Positions 39,089 through 48,546 of a stretch of 64,000 bases of DNA are shown piece after piece. Both the position numbers and the translations under genes were made by a program. The stretch's first letter is position 1; every line of letters starts with the position of its first letter. A model generated the notes under the pieces. The model saw only the letters and a program-made list of their open reading frames with translations. It was not told the origin of the DNA and ran no database searches. The stretch is from the NCBI RefSeq assembly GCF_022427965.1, contig NZ_JAKTTI010000013.1, positions 1 through 64,000 of the forward strand, in the 5' to 3' direction. The DNA is from Fredinandcohnia quinoae (GTDB lineage: Bacteria; Bacillota; Bacilli; Bacillales; Bacillaceae_L).

Positions 39089-40792
39089 CTATTTTTTTGA
39101 ATGGATATATTCCTTTTCAACAAGAAGTTTTAAGTTAGATATCATGTTGTTCACTGCACTAAACAGAGCTTTTACAGAGGAATTCATAATATCAGTGTCA
39201 ATTCCACAGCCCCAATATACAGTACCATTTTGCCCAGTAATTCCTACATACGATATAGCATTTGAACGTGAACCTATTTCCAGTGCATGTTGCTTATAGA
39301 CTAAATCTGTATAGTTAATATCCAGTTGTGCTTGAATAGCGTTGCTGATCGCATCTAGTCTTCCGTTTCCTACACCAGAAATTTCATGTTCTTCATTATT
39401 TATCCGTATTGATACAATAGTTTCGTATTGACTATTATGAGTGGATTTGTAACGGATAAATTTGACCGGAGTGCTAATGTTAACATATTCATTGATGAAA
39501 ATGTCATAGATTTCATTTGGCATAAGTTCCTTTTGTTGATGATCTGAAACATTTTTCACGCTATATCCAAAGCTCTCACGCATTTCAGTAGGTAAATCTA
39601 TTCCATACTTTTGCTGAAGGATATAACCAATTCCTCCCTTGCCAGATTGGCTATTTATTCGGATAATATCTCCTTCATATGTTCTTCCAATATCCATCGG
39701 ATCAATTAATAGATAAGGAACATTCCAATATTGACGTTCTTCTTCCTCTCTCCATTTCATACCTTTGGCAATGGCATCTTGATGTGAGCCCGAAAATGCT
39801 GTGAAAACAAGTTCACCACCGTACGGTTGTCTTTCGTGGACATTCATTTTTGTTAATTTTTCATATTTGGATATAATGGTAGGGAGATCTTCAAAGTTCA
39901 ATTTTGGATCTACCCCGTGTGAAAACATATTTAATGCAAGCGTTACGATGTCCACGTTCCCAGTTCTTTCTCCATTTCCAAACAATGTACCTTCAACTCT
40001 TTTCGCACCTGCAAGCATTCCTAGCTCAGCATCTGCTACCCCCGTTCCTCTGTCATTGTGTGGATGAAGGGAAAGTATGACATTATCTCGATAATTGAGA
40101 TTGTCACTCATATACTCTATTTGACTTGCATAAACGTGAGGCATGGACATTGAAACCGTAGCTGGTAGATTGATAATGACCTTTTTATCTGCTGTCGGCT
40201 CCCAAATATCAAGTACACTGTTGCAAATATCAAGTGCAAACTCCACTTCTGTACCTGTGAAGCTTTCTGGCGAGTATTGAAATTGGAAATTCCCTTCGGT
40301 TTCATTAGCATATTTCTTAAGCATTTTTGCACCAGTTACTGCAATATCTATAATTTCTTCTTTAGATTTTCTAAATACTTGCTCTCGCTGTGCCACAGAT
40401 GTGGAATTATACAAATGTACTACTGCTTTATTCGCTCCCTGTAGCGCTTCAAATGTCTTTTTGATAATATGTTCTCTCGACTGTGTTAAAACCTGTATTG
40501 TCACATCATCTGGAATTAAATTTTCTTCAATTAATATTCGTAAAAAGGCGTATTCTGTTTCTGATGCAGCAGGAAATCCTACCTCTATTTCCTTAAAACC
40601 CACCTGCAAAAGCAATTGAAAATATTCTACCTTTTCCTCCAAATTCATAGGTACGACTAAAGCCTGATTTCCATCTCGAAGATCCACACTACACCATGTG
40701 GGTGCTTCGGCAATATACTCCTTTTCAGTCCATTTCATGCTTTTCATTGGGGGCATAAAGTAACCTCTAGAATACTTTTCAATGTTTTTCAT
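39089..40792 (-). CDS. leuA: 2-isopropylmalate synthase, long LeuA2-type
   Basis: A protein of 567 residues. The catalytic TIM barrel has WCSVDLRDGNQALV and LHPHNDRGTGVADAELG; a C-terminal regulatory domain (about 430-567) has ISGVGNGRLDAISNA. It condenses acetyl-CoA with 2-oxoisovalerate in leucine synthesis. Its length and N-terminus (KYSRGYFMPP) are of the actinobacterial/yeast-like class, not the 510-520 residue form of B. subtilis LeuA. leuB, leuC and leuD are not next to it. It is preceded by a leucine T-box. The ATG at 40792 follows AGGTGGGAG. Confidence 0.92.
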   Translation of the reverse strand: MKNIEKYSRGYFMPPMKSMKWTEKEYIAEAPTWCSVDLRDGNQALVVPMNLEEKVEYFQLLLQVGFKEIEVGFPAASETEYAFLRILIEENLIPDDVTIQVLTQSREHIIKKTFEALQGANKAVVHLYNSTSVAQREQVFRKSKEEIIDIAVTGAKMLKKYANETEGNFQFQYSPESFTGTEVEFALDICNSVLDIWEPTADKKVIINLPATVSMSMPHVYASQIEYMSDNLNYRDNVILSLHPHNDRGTGVADAELGMLAGAKRVEGTLFGNGERTGNVDIVTLALNMFSHGVDPKLNFEDLPTIISKYEKLTKMNVHERQPYGGELVFTAFSGSHQDAIAKGMKWREEEERQYWNVPYLLIDPMDIGRTYEGDIIRINSQSGKGGIGYILQQKYGIDLPTEMRESFGYSVKNVSDHQQKELMPNEIYDIFINEYVNISTPVKFIRYKSTHNSQYETIVSIRINNEEHEISGVGNGRLDAISNAIQAQLDINYTDLVYKQHALEIGSRSNAISYVGITGQNGTVYWGCGIDTDIMNSSVKALFSAVNNMISNLKLLVEKEYIHSKK

Positions 40793-40843
40793 TCTGACTC
40801 CCACCTTTTCATTTACTCTGATAAATTTATTAAAAAATAAAAT

Positions 40844-41100
40844 AGCCCCGTCTCTAAAAATATATAGAGACGAGGCATTGCTCGCGGTACCACTCTAATT
40901 GATTAATTTTTAAATCAAATTAATCCACTCACGTTCGGTGGCCAACACCACCTATCTTTATAACGGTAGAATACCGACATCCCCTACTGACTATGTTCAG
41001 GGAGTAGCTCATGGATGAGTTCGAAGGCTATAACTACCGATTCTCACCAACCATCGGCTCTCTGACAAGTTTATCAATCCTTTTACTATTTCCAATCTTT
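40844..41100 (-). promoter_or_regulatory. T-box leader, leucine-specific
   Basis: On the minus strand the leader shows a Stem I with AGAGAG...GGTGAGAATCGG, a specifier loop GAA-CTC-ATCC in which CTC is a Leu codon, and the conserved T-box AGAGTGGTACCGCG, followed by a terminator (40844-40876, GCCTCGTCTCTA/TAGAGACGGGGC, with one G-U-type pair). Uncharged tRNA-Leu would favour antitermination and expression of leuA. Confidence 0.93.
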
Positions 41101-41221
41101 GCTTAATTTGATTTAATTACATACGATAATATCTCGATGAACTCGAGTTGTCAATCATAAATTAACCGAAAATAATGATTAATTCGAATTCAGATCTAGT
41201 AATCGTGGGATAATCAAACTG

Positions 41222-42268
41222 TTACAATGTCCTGTTTTTCTCTTTTTTGTACCAGGCATTAAGCATTTCTTTTTCTTTTTCACGCGATATCCCGGTTTTT
41301 TGTTCTGATTTTTGTCTCGTTTTCTCCCATTGATACACATCATAAATTGAATTTTCAAGGGGGATGAAGGAAAGCCCGGCATCTAAGGCTTTTTTTATAC
41401 TAACTGAGCCTGACCCTTTCCACGGTTCAGTTTCTCCTTCTAATGGAAAATGCTCAGGGATCCAAAACGGCATTTCCGTCCAAGGCTGTATTTGATGTTC
41501 CAATGCAAATTGTTCATCTATCCAGACAAATTCGGTATCACTATGTGTAACAGCTTTACATGTGTTTAATAACTCTTCCATCGTCAATTCATAATTCGGG
41601 CCAGTAACATTGAACGTTCCAGTACTTCTTTTTTCAGCCATATCGTATCCCCATTTTGCTAAATCTCTTACATCAATCAGTTGAATTGGGCGGTTAGGAC
41701 GTCCAGGCACCATTGTGTTTCCACCTTCCGCAACACGTTGAACCCAATAAGAAAGCCGATCCGTATAGTCGAAGTGTCCTATGAGTAGACCTGCCCTGAT
41801 ATTCAATACTCGTCCTGGCCAATATTTCTCTGCTTCTGCTTCACATAGTGATTTCAAAGCGCCATAATGCTCATAAGGAGAAATTCTCCCTTCCTCAACA
41901 GCTTTCAGTTGGTCCTCCGACGGCTCGACCTGTAAATGATAGTCTTCGGAAATATCTAGTGGAATCCAATCTTTATAAACAGAGATACTTGAAATATATG
42001 TATAATGTTCGATACGATCTCCTAGCAATGTAGCAATCTTATTAATTTGGTGTGGAGCGAAACCGCATGTGTCTATGACGACATCCCAATTTCGGTTTTC
42101 TAGTTGCGATACATCCCCGTTCCTATCCCCGACGAGTTGTTCCACTTCGGAAAATAACTCTTTATTGTTCCCGCGGTTGAATATCGTAATTTCATGGCCT
42201 CTTTTCAAACCCTCTTCCACCATTGCTCTTCCTAAAAAACGAGTGCCTCCGAGTAAAAGAACTTTCAT
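41222..42268 (-). CDS. NAD-dependent epimerase/dehydratase-like (extended SDR) protein
   Basis: A protein of 348 residues. The Rossmann motif LLLGGTRFLGRAM is at the N-terminus, followed by VIDTCGF and a Tyr-rich YEHYGALKSLCE region with the Y-x-x-x-K catalytic pair. The substrate is unknown. The ATG at 42268 has GGAGGAAATGT upstream. It starts the only gene on this side of the T-box leader, with no partner genes. Confidence 0.85.
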   Translation of the reverse strand: MKVLLLGGTRFLGRAMVEEGLKRGHEITIFNRGNNKELFSEVEQLVGDRNGDVSQLENRNWDVVIDTCGFAPHQINKIATLLGDRIEHYTYISSISVYKDWIPLDISEDYHLQVEPSEDQLKAVEEGRISPYEHYGALKSLCEAEAEKYWPGRVLNIRAGLLIGHFDYTDRLSYWVQRVAEGGNTMVPGRPNRPIQLIDVRDLAKWGYDMAEKRSTGTFNVTGPNYELTMEELLNTCKAVTHSDTEFVWIDEQFALEHQIQPWTEMPFWIPEHFPLEGETEPWKGSGSVSIKKALDAGLSFIPLENSIYDVYQWEKTRQKSEQKTGISREKEKEMLNAWYKKEKNRTL

Positions 42269-42458
42269 ACATTTCCTCCATTCATTTAAATTGCATGTAC
42301 AAATATATTCGATAAAACCAAGAATTATCCATCTTATAAAGTTATTTTTAATTTTAAGCATTCGTGACAATTACCCATTTTACTAGTAGTATGGGGCAAT
42401 TTGAAACTAGGTGAGTATAATGTAGTGAATTTACACTATTAAGAAAGGAGGTAAGAAC

Positions 42459-42668
42459 ATGGAGGTTAATGTAAATAACGTAAATGCGGCATCAGTATGG
42501 GGTGCTAATGTACCACCACAACCAACTTATCATGCCCCTGCATATGAATATGCAGTTCCTAGTTATGGATATGCTTGTCCAGAACCTTGTAACGATTCTT
42601 TTGTATTAATAGTTGTTTTGTTTATCCTATTAATCATTGTTGGTGCATGCTACTTTCCGAAATGTTAG
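42459..42668 (+). CDS. YjcZ-like small membrane protein (sporulation-associated family)
   Basis: A protein of 69 residues with a Pro- and Tyr-rich N-terminal part and a C-terminal membrane helix with FVLIVVLFILLIIVGA, which is the hallmark of YjcZ/YhzA-type small spore-associated proteins. AAAGGAGGTAAGAAC precedes the ATG. A hairpin follows. Confidence 0.78.
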   Translation: MEVNVNNVNAASVWGANVPPQPTYHAPAYEYAVPSYGYACPEPCNDSFVLIVVLFILLIIVGACYFPKC

Positions 42669-42674
42669 TAAATA

Positions 42675-42712
42675 GGAGCAATGCATGAATTGACATTGCT
42701 CCATTCCACTTT
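42675..42712 (+). terminator. Terminator after the YjcZ-like gene
   Basis: GGAGCAATG and CATTGCTCC form the stem. Confidence 0.7.
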
Positions 42713-42737
42713 TGGCCAAAGTAGTTCAAATCCACAT

Positions 42738-43436
42738 TTAATAAGGTACAGGGTAAGCGTCTACAAGGCAATTTACCTGTAATTTTTCGCTATTTCTGCA
42801 AATGGTTAAAGTAATCATCCGATTGACCACCTTTTTATTCAATGTTTTTTCAAAGGAATCATAGCCGACAATTTCTTCTCCATCAATTTCCAAAATAATA
42901 TCTTCAGATATAATTCCCGCAGTTGCAGCTGATGAGTCTTCTTTTACCTGTAAAACTCTTGTACCTAATTCCCCTTCATTTGTTGAATGTGTAATGCCAA
43001 TCCATGTTTTCCACAACTTCATACGAATATCTGTACCAGTTTCATAGACACTTTTCAGATTCTCTAAAAATTGTCCTGTACCAAACAGCATATTTTCCTT
43101 TGTAGCTTGATTCATATCACTAATAAATGAAGATTGATATTCAATACTCACCCGAATACCATTATCTACTTTTTCTAATGTCGTAATGGTCGTAAAATCT
43201 CCATCAAGGCTTTGAAGTACAAAGCGTTTCATTATATCAATTTCTATAAATACACCTTCAGTTGTTGCCCCCCACCCATGATTCATATAACCTCTTCCAC
43301 CTACGCGAAAATCAATCTCAGTTTCTTTTGTATACCAACGATTTAAATGCTCAGGCTTAGTGAGTGCATCCCATACATGCTCTATAGGTGCATTAACAAC
43401 TGTTTCTCTTTTTACGGAATCCTTAATCTTGTTCAT
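42738..43436 (-). CDS. SRPBCC/AHSA1 domain protein fused to a C-terminal PDZ-like domain
   Basis: A protein of 232 residues. The first ~140 residues are an AHSA1-type START-like domain (VNAPIEHVWDALTKPEHLNRWY). The last ~90 residues read like a PDZ domain: LGTRVLQVKEDSSAATAGIISEDIILEIDGEEI. Typical partners of ArsR regulators have only the AHSA1 domain, so the PDZ part is unusual. It overlaps the regulator gene by 14 bases. Role unknown; ligand binding by the AHSA1 domain is likely. Confidence 0.85.
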   Translation of the reverse strand: MNKIKDSVKRETVVNAPIEHVWDALTKPEHLNRWYTKETEIDFRVGGRGYMNHGWGATTEGVFIEIDIMKRFVLQSLDGDFTTITTLEKVDNGIRVSIEYQSSFISDMNQATKENMLFGTGQFLENLKSVYETGTDIRMKLWKTWIGITHSTNEGELGTRVLQVKEDSSAATAGIISEDIILEIDGEEIVGYDSFEKTLNKKVVNRMITLTICRNSEKLQVNCLVDAYPVPY

Positions 43437-43749
43437 CTCGAAACTCTCCTTTTTCTACATAATTTATTAGACTTACGAGCTGATCATCAAGTAGTTCTCC
43501 TATGTAATGAAGCATATCCTGGTAGGCTGTTTGGAGGGAATTATGATTTAAAGAATAAATACGATATTTCCCACTTAAACTCTCTGAAATAATTCCTTCC
43601 TCCAAAAGAATAGTCAGATGCTTCTTAATTGCTGGTTGAGAGATATTAAATACCTCGACTATCTCCTTTTGAGTTTTATTTTCTTGTTTAAGCATGCTTA
43701 AAATGCGCCGCCGCGTTGGATCGCCTAATGCTCGATAAATATCTGGCAT
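43423..43749 (-). CDS. ArsR-family transcriptional regulator
   Basis: A protein of about 108 residues with the winged helix-turn-helix: ALGDPTRRRILSML, then FNISQPAIKKHLTILLEEGII and LSGKYRIYSLN. No Cys metal ligands are seen, so it probably does not sense metals. It is the usual partner of AHSA1 genes. The start is either the ATG at 43755 or at 43749; the second is better spaced from GGGGG. The perfect palindrome just upstream is its likely operator. Confidence 0.9.
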   Translation of the reverse strand: MPDIYRALGDPTRRRILSMLKQENKTQKEIVEVFNISQPAIKKHLTILLEEGIISESLSGKYRIYSLNHNSLQTAYQDMLHYIGELLDDQLVSLINYVEKGEFRDEQD

Positions 43750-43770
43750 TATCATTCCCCCACATCTTCA

Positions 43771-43788
43771 TATAACCAATTGGTTATA
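43771..43788. promoter_or_regulatory. Palindromic ArsR operator
   Basis: TATAACCAATTGGTTATA is an 18-bp perfect palindrome just before the ArsR gene. Confidence 0.7.
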
Positions 43789-44019
43789 TATAATATTTAC
43801 ATAAGTAATAAACTACGTCAAGACTTTTCAGAAAAATTCAAATCTAATATAGGTTCCTTTTATGAAGAAATTCGAAAGTATTGATAAACTTTTTCCTGGA
43901 TTATGTGGGTGACTGAAATCTGTGAATAATGTTCTACCATTTGATTCATTGCATACACATGAAATTAGAGAACAACCTTATATTTTCTACAAAATAATTT
44001 AAAAAGGTGGGTCTTTCTG

Positions 44020-44778
44020 TTGAAAAAAACATTTTTCCTATTAATTAGTTGTTTGTTCCTCCTCTCTTTAGTGGCTTGTGGGTCAAGCAGTGGCGGAGCT
44101 GAAAAAAAGGTTAAAGTAGGAATTGATACGACATATCCTCCATTTGAGTTTGAGGACGGTGGAGATTATGTTGGTATTGATATTGAATTAATTAAAGCAA
44201 TTGCAGAAGATCAGGATTTTGAAATTGAGTTTAAGCCTATGGATTTTAAAGGAATTATTCCAGCACTTACTGCTGGTCAATTAGATGTGGCGATTGCCGG
44301 GATGAGTATTACGGATGCTAGAAAAAAGGAAGTCGACTTCTCTGAGCCCTATTTTGAAGCAGGTTTGTCTTTGGTAGTAAATAAAGACAATAGTGAGATT
44401 ACAGGTCCAGAAGATTTAAAAGGGAAAATGATTGCTGTGAAAAAAGGAACAACAGGAGCAGATATGGCAGCAGAGTTGGCTGAAGAACATGGTACAGAAG
44501 TAAGACTATTTGACGACAGTCCGGCCATGTTTCAGGAAGTATCGAATGGAAATGCAGATGTGCTAATTGAGGATTATCCAGTAATTGCGTATGCGATCTC
44601 TCAAAATACAAATCTAAAACTCAAAATTGTAGGTGATAGATTGAATGGTGATTTTTATGGAATCGCAGTTGAAAAAGGCAAAAATGCAGATTTGCTAAAA
44701 AAGATTAACGAGGGCTTGAATAACTTACGTGATAATGGCAAATACGATGAAATCGTAAATAAGTATTTAGGAGAATAA
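44020..44778 (+). CDS. Amino-acid ABC transporter substrate-binding lipoprotein
   Basis: A protein of 252 residues with a lipobox (SLVACGSSS, Cys near 21) and a family 3 periplasmic-binding fold: VGIDTTYPPFEFED, DGDYVGIDIELI-like YVGIDIELIKAIAED, ITDARKKEVDFSEPYF. The ligand is probably a polar amino acid (Gln, Arg, or similar). It starts with TTG behind AAAGGTGGGTC. The permease and ATPase follow. Confidence 0.9.
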   Translation: MKKTFFLLISCLFLLSLVACGSSSGGAEKKVKVGIDTTYPPFEFEDGGDYVGIDIELIKAIAEDQDFEIEFKPMDFKGIIPALTAGQLDVAIAGMSITDARKKEVDFSEPYFEAGLSLVVNKDNSEITGPEDLKGKMIAVKKGTTGADMAAELAEEHGTEVRLFDDSPAMFQEVSNGNADVLIEDYPVIAYAISQNTNLKLKIVGDRLNGDFYGIAVEKGKNADLLKKINEGLNNLRDNGKYDEIVNKYLGE

Positions 44779-44871
44779 CATTCATATTACGTTATTAGCT
44801 GCGTGCTATCTATTGTAGCACGCTGATTTTGTATCCAAAAATAAATGTTGACATAAAAGGAGATGATCGTC

Positions 44872-45516
44872 TTGTCGACAATTACAGAAGCAATGCCCTT
44901 TTTACTTCAGGGCTTAAAACTGACTTTAATAATTACGATAGCTTCCTTATTCTTTGGGTTCATTTTGGGATTAGTCATCGCGATATTTCGTCTATCCCCT
45001 ATTAAACCATTGGTTTGGATTGCTAAGATCTTTATCAATGCGATTAGGGGTACTCCTCTTATTGTTCAATTATATTTCATTTATTTTGGTTTAACGTCAT
45101 TCAGTTGGATTTCTATGGAGCCTACAACTGCAGGAATCATTACAATAAGTATTAATGCTGGTGCTTATATGGCAGAAATAATACGCGCTGGGATTGAGTC
45201 TATTGATAAAGGACAAACTGAGGCTGCAAGATCACTAGGTGTTACGAGTGGAAAAACAATGCGTTACATTATCCTCCCACAGGCATTGCGTCGAATGCTT
45301 CCTACTTTTTCAAATCAGGCAATCATAAGCTTGAAGGATACTTCCCTACTTTCCGTAATTGGAATTGCTGACTTAACGCAGCGGACTGAGGTAGCAATTG
45401 CTAAGACCTATGCAGTATTTCCGCTTTGGCTGACTGCGGGAGTTATGTATTTTCTCTTAATCTATTTACTTACCCTTCTATCAAATTATATTGAAAGGAG
45501 ATACGAATTACATTGA
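44872..45516 (+). CDS. Amino-acid ABC transporter permease
   Basis: A protein of 214 residues with five helices and the HisM/GlnP family EAA loop [22 protein letters not shown]. The TTG at 44872 is chosen because AAGGAG lies before it; the ATG at 44863 overlaps this site. Its stop overlaps the start of the ATPase gene. Confidence 0.92.
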   Translation: MSTITEAMPFLLQGLKLTLIITIASLFFGFILGLVIAIFRLSPIKPLVWIAKIFINAIRGTPLIVQLYFIYFGLTSFSWISMEPTTAGIITISINAGAYMAEIIRAGIESIDKGQTEAARSLGVTSGKTMRYIILPQALRRMLPTFSNQAIISLKDTSLLSVIGIADLTQRTEVAIAKTYAVFPLWLTAGVMYFLLIYLLTLLSNYIERRYELH

Positions 45517-46241
45517 GTATCATAACAGTAAGCAATCTGAAAAAATCATTCGGATCACTTGAAGTATTAAAGGATATAAATGTTGAGATAAATGAAAAAG
45601 AAGTAGTATGTGTAATTGGTCCATCTGGTTCTGGTAAAAGTACATTTTTACGATGTTTAAATAAATTAGAAGAGTTATCCGCTGGTTCAATCGTTATAAC
45701 AGGCTATGATATTTCAGATAAACAAGTGAATGTGAACGATGTTCGCAAAGAGGTTGGGATGGTGTTCCAGCAGTTTAACCTCTTTGCTCATATGACTGTA
45801 CTTGATAATATAACATTTGCACCGTTAAAAGTATTAAATAAAACACGCCAGGAGGCACAGGAAGACGCCTATGCTCTATTGGATAAAGTTGGTCTTCGTG
45901 ATAAGGCAAAAAAATATCCCAACTCATTGTCAGGTGGTCAAAAGCAACGTGTTGCAATTGCACGAGCATTGGCGATGAAACCTAAGGTCATGTTATTCGA
46001 CGAACCTACTTCCGCTCTTGATCCGGAAACTGTAGGAGAGGTTCTTGGAGTAATGAAACAACTAGCACTGGAAGGAATGACGATGGTTGTTGTAACACAT
46101 GAAATGGGTTTTGCTCGCGAAGTAGGTGATCGTGTAATTTTCATGGATGAAGGCTATATCGTCGAGGAAAATACACCAACTGAGCTTTTTCAAAATCCGC
46201 AAAGTGAACGTACAAAAGCATTCCTTGGTAAGATCCTCTAA
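45513..46241 (+). CDS. Amino-acid ABC transporter ATP-binding protein
   Basis: A protein of 242 residues with Walker [10 protein letters not shown], signature LSGGQKQR, Walker [13 protein letters not shown] and the switch His in VVVTHEM. It is typical of GlnQ/HisP-type ATPases. It starts with TTG inside the permease's last codons (TTGA overlap). Confidence 0.94.
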   Translation: MSIITVSNLKKSFGSLEVLKDINVEINEKEVVCVIGPSGSGKSTFLRCLNKLEELSAGSIVITGYDISDKQVNVNDVRKEVGMVFQQFNLFAHMTVLDNITFAPLKVLNKTRQEAQEDAYALLDKVGLRDKAKKYPNSLSGGQKQRVAIARALAMKPKVMLFDEPTSALDPETVGEVLGVMKQLALEGMTMVVVTHEMGFAREVGDRVIFMDEGYIVEENTPTELFQNPQSERTKAFLGKIL

Positions 46242-46257
46242 TTTTAATGTAATAAAT

Positions 46258-46311
46258 TATCCTAATAGACTCACTACATTGACTAGTAGTTCAGTCTATT
46301 AGGATAAAAAA
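46258..46311. terminator. Bidirectional terminator after the amino-acid ABC operon
   Basis: TATCCTAATAGACT and AGTCTATTAGGATA form a 14-bp stem, with a nested ACTAC/GTAGT stem in the loop. Confidence 0.88.
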
Positions 46312-46320
46312 GTACTAATC

Positions 46321-47697
46321 CTACAAGACTACCCCATTTTCTATTAAAATGGCTTTTAATTTATTGATGTCGATGTCTTTTGGTGCTACATTGTTTGTAA
46401 TTGAAAGTGCTGCGGCGGTTCCAGCTGCTTGTCCTGTTGCCATTGCGCTAGGAGTTAGTCTTGTTGTAGCCAGTGCCTCGTGTGTAGTTGAGATACATCT
46501 CCCAGCCACTAATAAATTTTCAATTTGTTTAGGCACAAGGCTTCTATATGGAATACCGTAGCTTCCATCTCCTTCAATGTCGTTTGCCTGAACGCCTTTA
46601 CCAGTTGGGTCATGTATGTCAATTGGGTAGCCACTAAGTGCAATGGTATCCTCAAACTTTTTACCGGCAACAACATCCTCAATGGTAAGCGCATATTGCC
46701 CATCAATTCGCCTTGTTTCACGGATACCAATTTGTGTTCCTACGGCAGATATGGTCGCCTGTTCAAACCCTGGAATTTTCTTTTGTAAAAATTCCGCCAT
46801 CATCATGACTTGCTTTCTGCCTTCTTTTTCCCCTTCAGATAAATCAAACACATCTGTTCCATCTAATCCCTGCACACGTGTACAATTGACTAGCACCTCA
46901 TCTGTTTCAGGACCTGCAAAAAAGAGAACCTGGTCACGGTTAATTGGTACACCTGATTCATTCCATTCCTTATAAAAACCTTGAACACCTGTTAACGGTA
47001 ATTCATCTAATTCATCAATCGGTGTTTTTTTATAAAAATTACTTGGATTGGCTTTCATTTCTTCTTTTACCTTTGAAAGGTCTACACCTCTCATCCGGAA
47101 CTTCATTGTCATCGGCTGTGTTTTATGATCACTATCGCGCCCCTTTAAGCAAGGCGCTCCTGATAAATAGGCGATATCGGCATCCCCTGTCGTGTCGACA
47201 AACCGCTTTGCAGACACGTTAATTGGACCTGACTTTGTTGTTAGATTAATAGAGGTAATCATATTTCCTTCAACCTCAACCCTATCTACAAAACTATGAA
47301 CAAGAACCTCTACACCGGCCTCTTCCAGCATTTCTAAAGCCAATAGCTTATATTTTTCAGGATGATACGGGGTAAGTGTATTCGTAAAGCCAACCGTATC
47401 ACGCAAATGCCCTGGTGAACCGTCTCTTTCCATTAATCGCTCAACAATCTCTTGTGCGATTCCTTTAATCACTTGCTTACCGGACTCCGTATGAAAGGTC
47501 ATCCAAGGATAGACAAGTGCTACCGTGGACATTCCTCCTAAAAAACCGTACCTTTCAATTAGTAGTGTTTTTGCCCCTGCTCTACCTGAAGCAATCGCTG
47601 CATTGATGCCTGCAGGCCCTCCTCCTACGACCACAACATCAAAATCTAGTTCTCTCTTCAAAATAGACACATCCTTTTTTAATTTTAGCGTGCTCAT
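46321..47697 (-). CDS. FAD-dependent oxidoreductase (FAD_oxidored family)
   Basis: A protein of 458 residues. The FAD-binding motif VVVVGGGPAGINAAIASGRAG lies near the N-terminus, followed by LIERYGFLGGMSTVALV, DTTGDADIAYLSGAP, and a C-terminal LLVAGRCISTTHEALATTRLTP that is typical of the PF12831 family. It is the last gene of the sugar transporter operon, so it may oxidise the imported compound. There is a gap of 12 bases to the upstream permease gene. Confidence 0.86.
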   Translation of the reverse strand: MSTLKLKKDVSILKRELDFDVVVVGGGPAGINAAIASGRAGAKTLLIERYGFLGGMSTVALVYPWMTFHTESGKQVIKGIAQEIVERLMERDGSPGHLRDTVGFTNTLTPYHPEKYKLLALEMLEEAGVEVLVHSFVDRVEVEGNMITSINLTTKSGPINVSAKRFVDTTGDADIAYLSGAPCLKGRDSDHKTQPMTMKFRMRGVDLSKVKEEMKANPSNFYKKTPIDELDELPLTGVQGFYKEWNESGVPINRDQVLFFAGPETDEVLVNCTRVQGLDGTDVFDLSEGEKEGRKQVMMMAEFLQKKIPGFEQATISAVGTQIGIRETRRIDGQYALTIEDVVAGKKFEDTIALSGYPIDIHDPTGKGVQANDIEGDGSYGIPYRSLVPKQIENLLVAGRCISTTHEALATTRLTPSAMATGQAAGTAAALSITNNVAPKDIDINKLKAILIENGVVL

Positions 47698-47709
47698 TCC
47701 TTACTAATA

Positions 47710-48546
47710 TTACTTTCCACCAGTCATTGCAACGCCTTCAATAAATTGCTTTTGAGCAAAGAAAAAGACGATTAACAATGGTAATGTTGCCATAACGGAT
47801 GCACTCATGAGAAGCTCCCATTTTGTCCCAACCTCATCTGTAAATAATGCTAATGCCAAAGGCAATGTCATCAATTCCTTGGTGTTAATGTAAATGAGTG
47901 GTTCATAAAACTCATTCCAGCTTGTCAAAAATGTAAAAATTGTCAGCGTTGCAATCGCTGGTTTTGCTAATGGTAGCATGATGTTCCAATATATACGGAA
48001 ATAAGAGCAACCATCCAATTTTGCTGCCTCTTCAAGTTCTTTTGGTACTAAAAGGAAGAATTGTCGCATGACAAAAACTCCGAATACTCCAGCTGGTCCT
48101 AGAATTGGAATTGCAATTAATGGAACATGCGTATTAATCAATCCCAAATCTCTCATAAATAAGAAAAGGGGAATGGTAATTACCTCAACAGGTATCATCA
48201 TCGTACTTAACAGACACAAAAAGAGAAATGAACTCCCCTTAAATTTCAACTTTGCAAAAGCATATCCTGCTAATGAACCGAAGAAAATTGTGCCGATCGT
48301 GACCAAGATTCCAATGTACAAACTATTAAAATAGAATAGATGAAATGGAGTCGATTCCAGCACCTGCAAATAGTTTTCCCACTTAAATGGTTCTGGGATT
48401 AACTGAAAAACAAATATTTTCGTTGAATCCTTAAATGACGTATTGATCATCCATAGAAATGGGACAATCATGATAAGTGATATGATCGTTAATACTCCAT
48501 AAAATGCTATTTTAGTAAAAAGACCGTTTTTCTGTTTATTCTTCAT
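47710..48546 (-). CDS. Carbohydrate ABC transporter permease (MalG-like)
   Basis: A protein of 278 residues with six helices and the EAA loop LEEAAKLDGCSYFRIYWNIMLP. The N-terminal segment is basic. The ATG at 48546 follows AGAGGTGGGTATTCC. It overlaps the upstream permease gene by 11 bases. Confidence 0.92.
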   Translation of the reverse strand: MKNKQKNGLFTKIAFYGVLTIISLIMIVPFLWMINTSFKDSTKIFVFQLIPEPFKWENYLQVLESTPFHLFYFNSLYIGILVTIGTIFFGSLAGYAFAKLKFKGSSFLFLCLLSTMMIPVEVITIPLFLFMRDLGLINTHVPLIAIPILGPAGVFGVFVMRQFFLLVPKELEEAAKLDGCSYFRIYWNIMLPLAKPAIATLTIFTFLTSWNEFYEPLIYINTKELMTLPLALALFTDEVGTKWELLMSASVMATLPLLIVFFFAQKQFIEGVAMTGGK

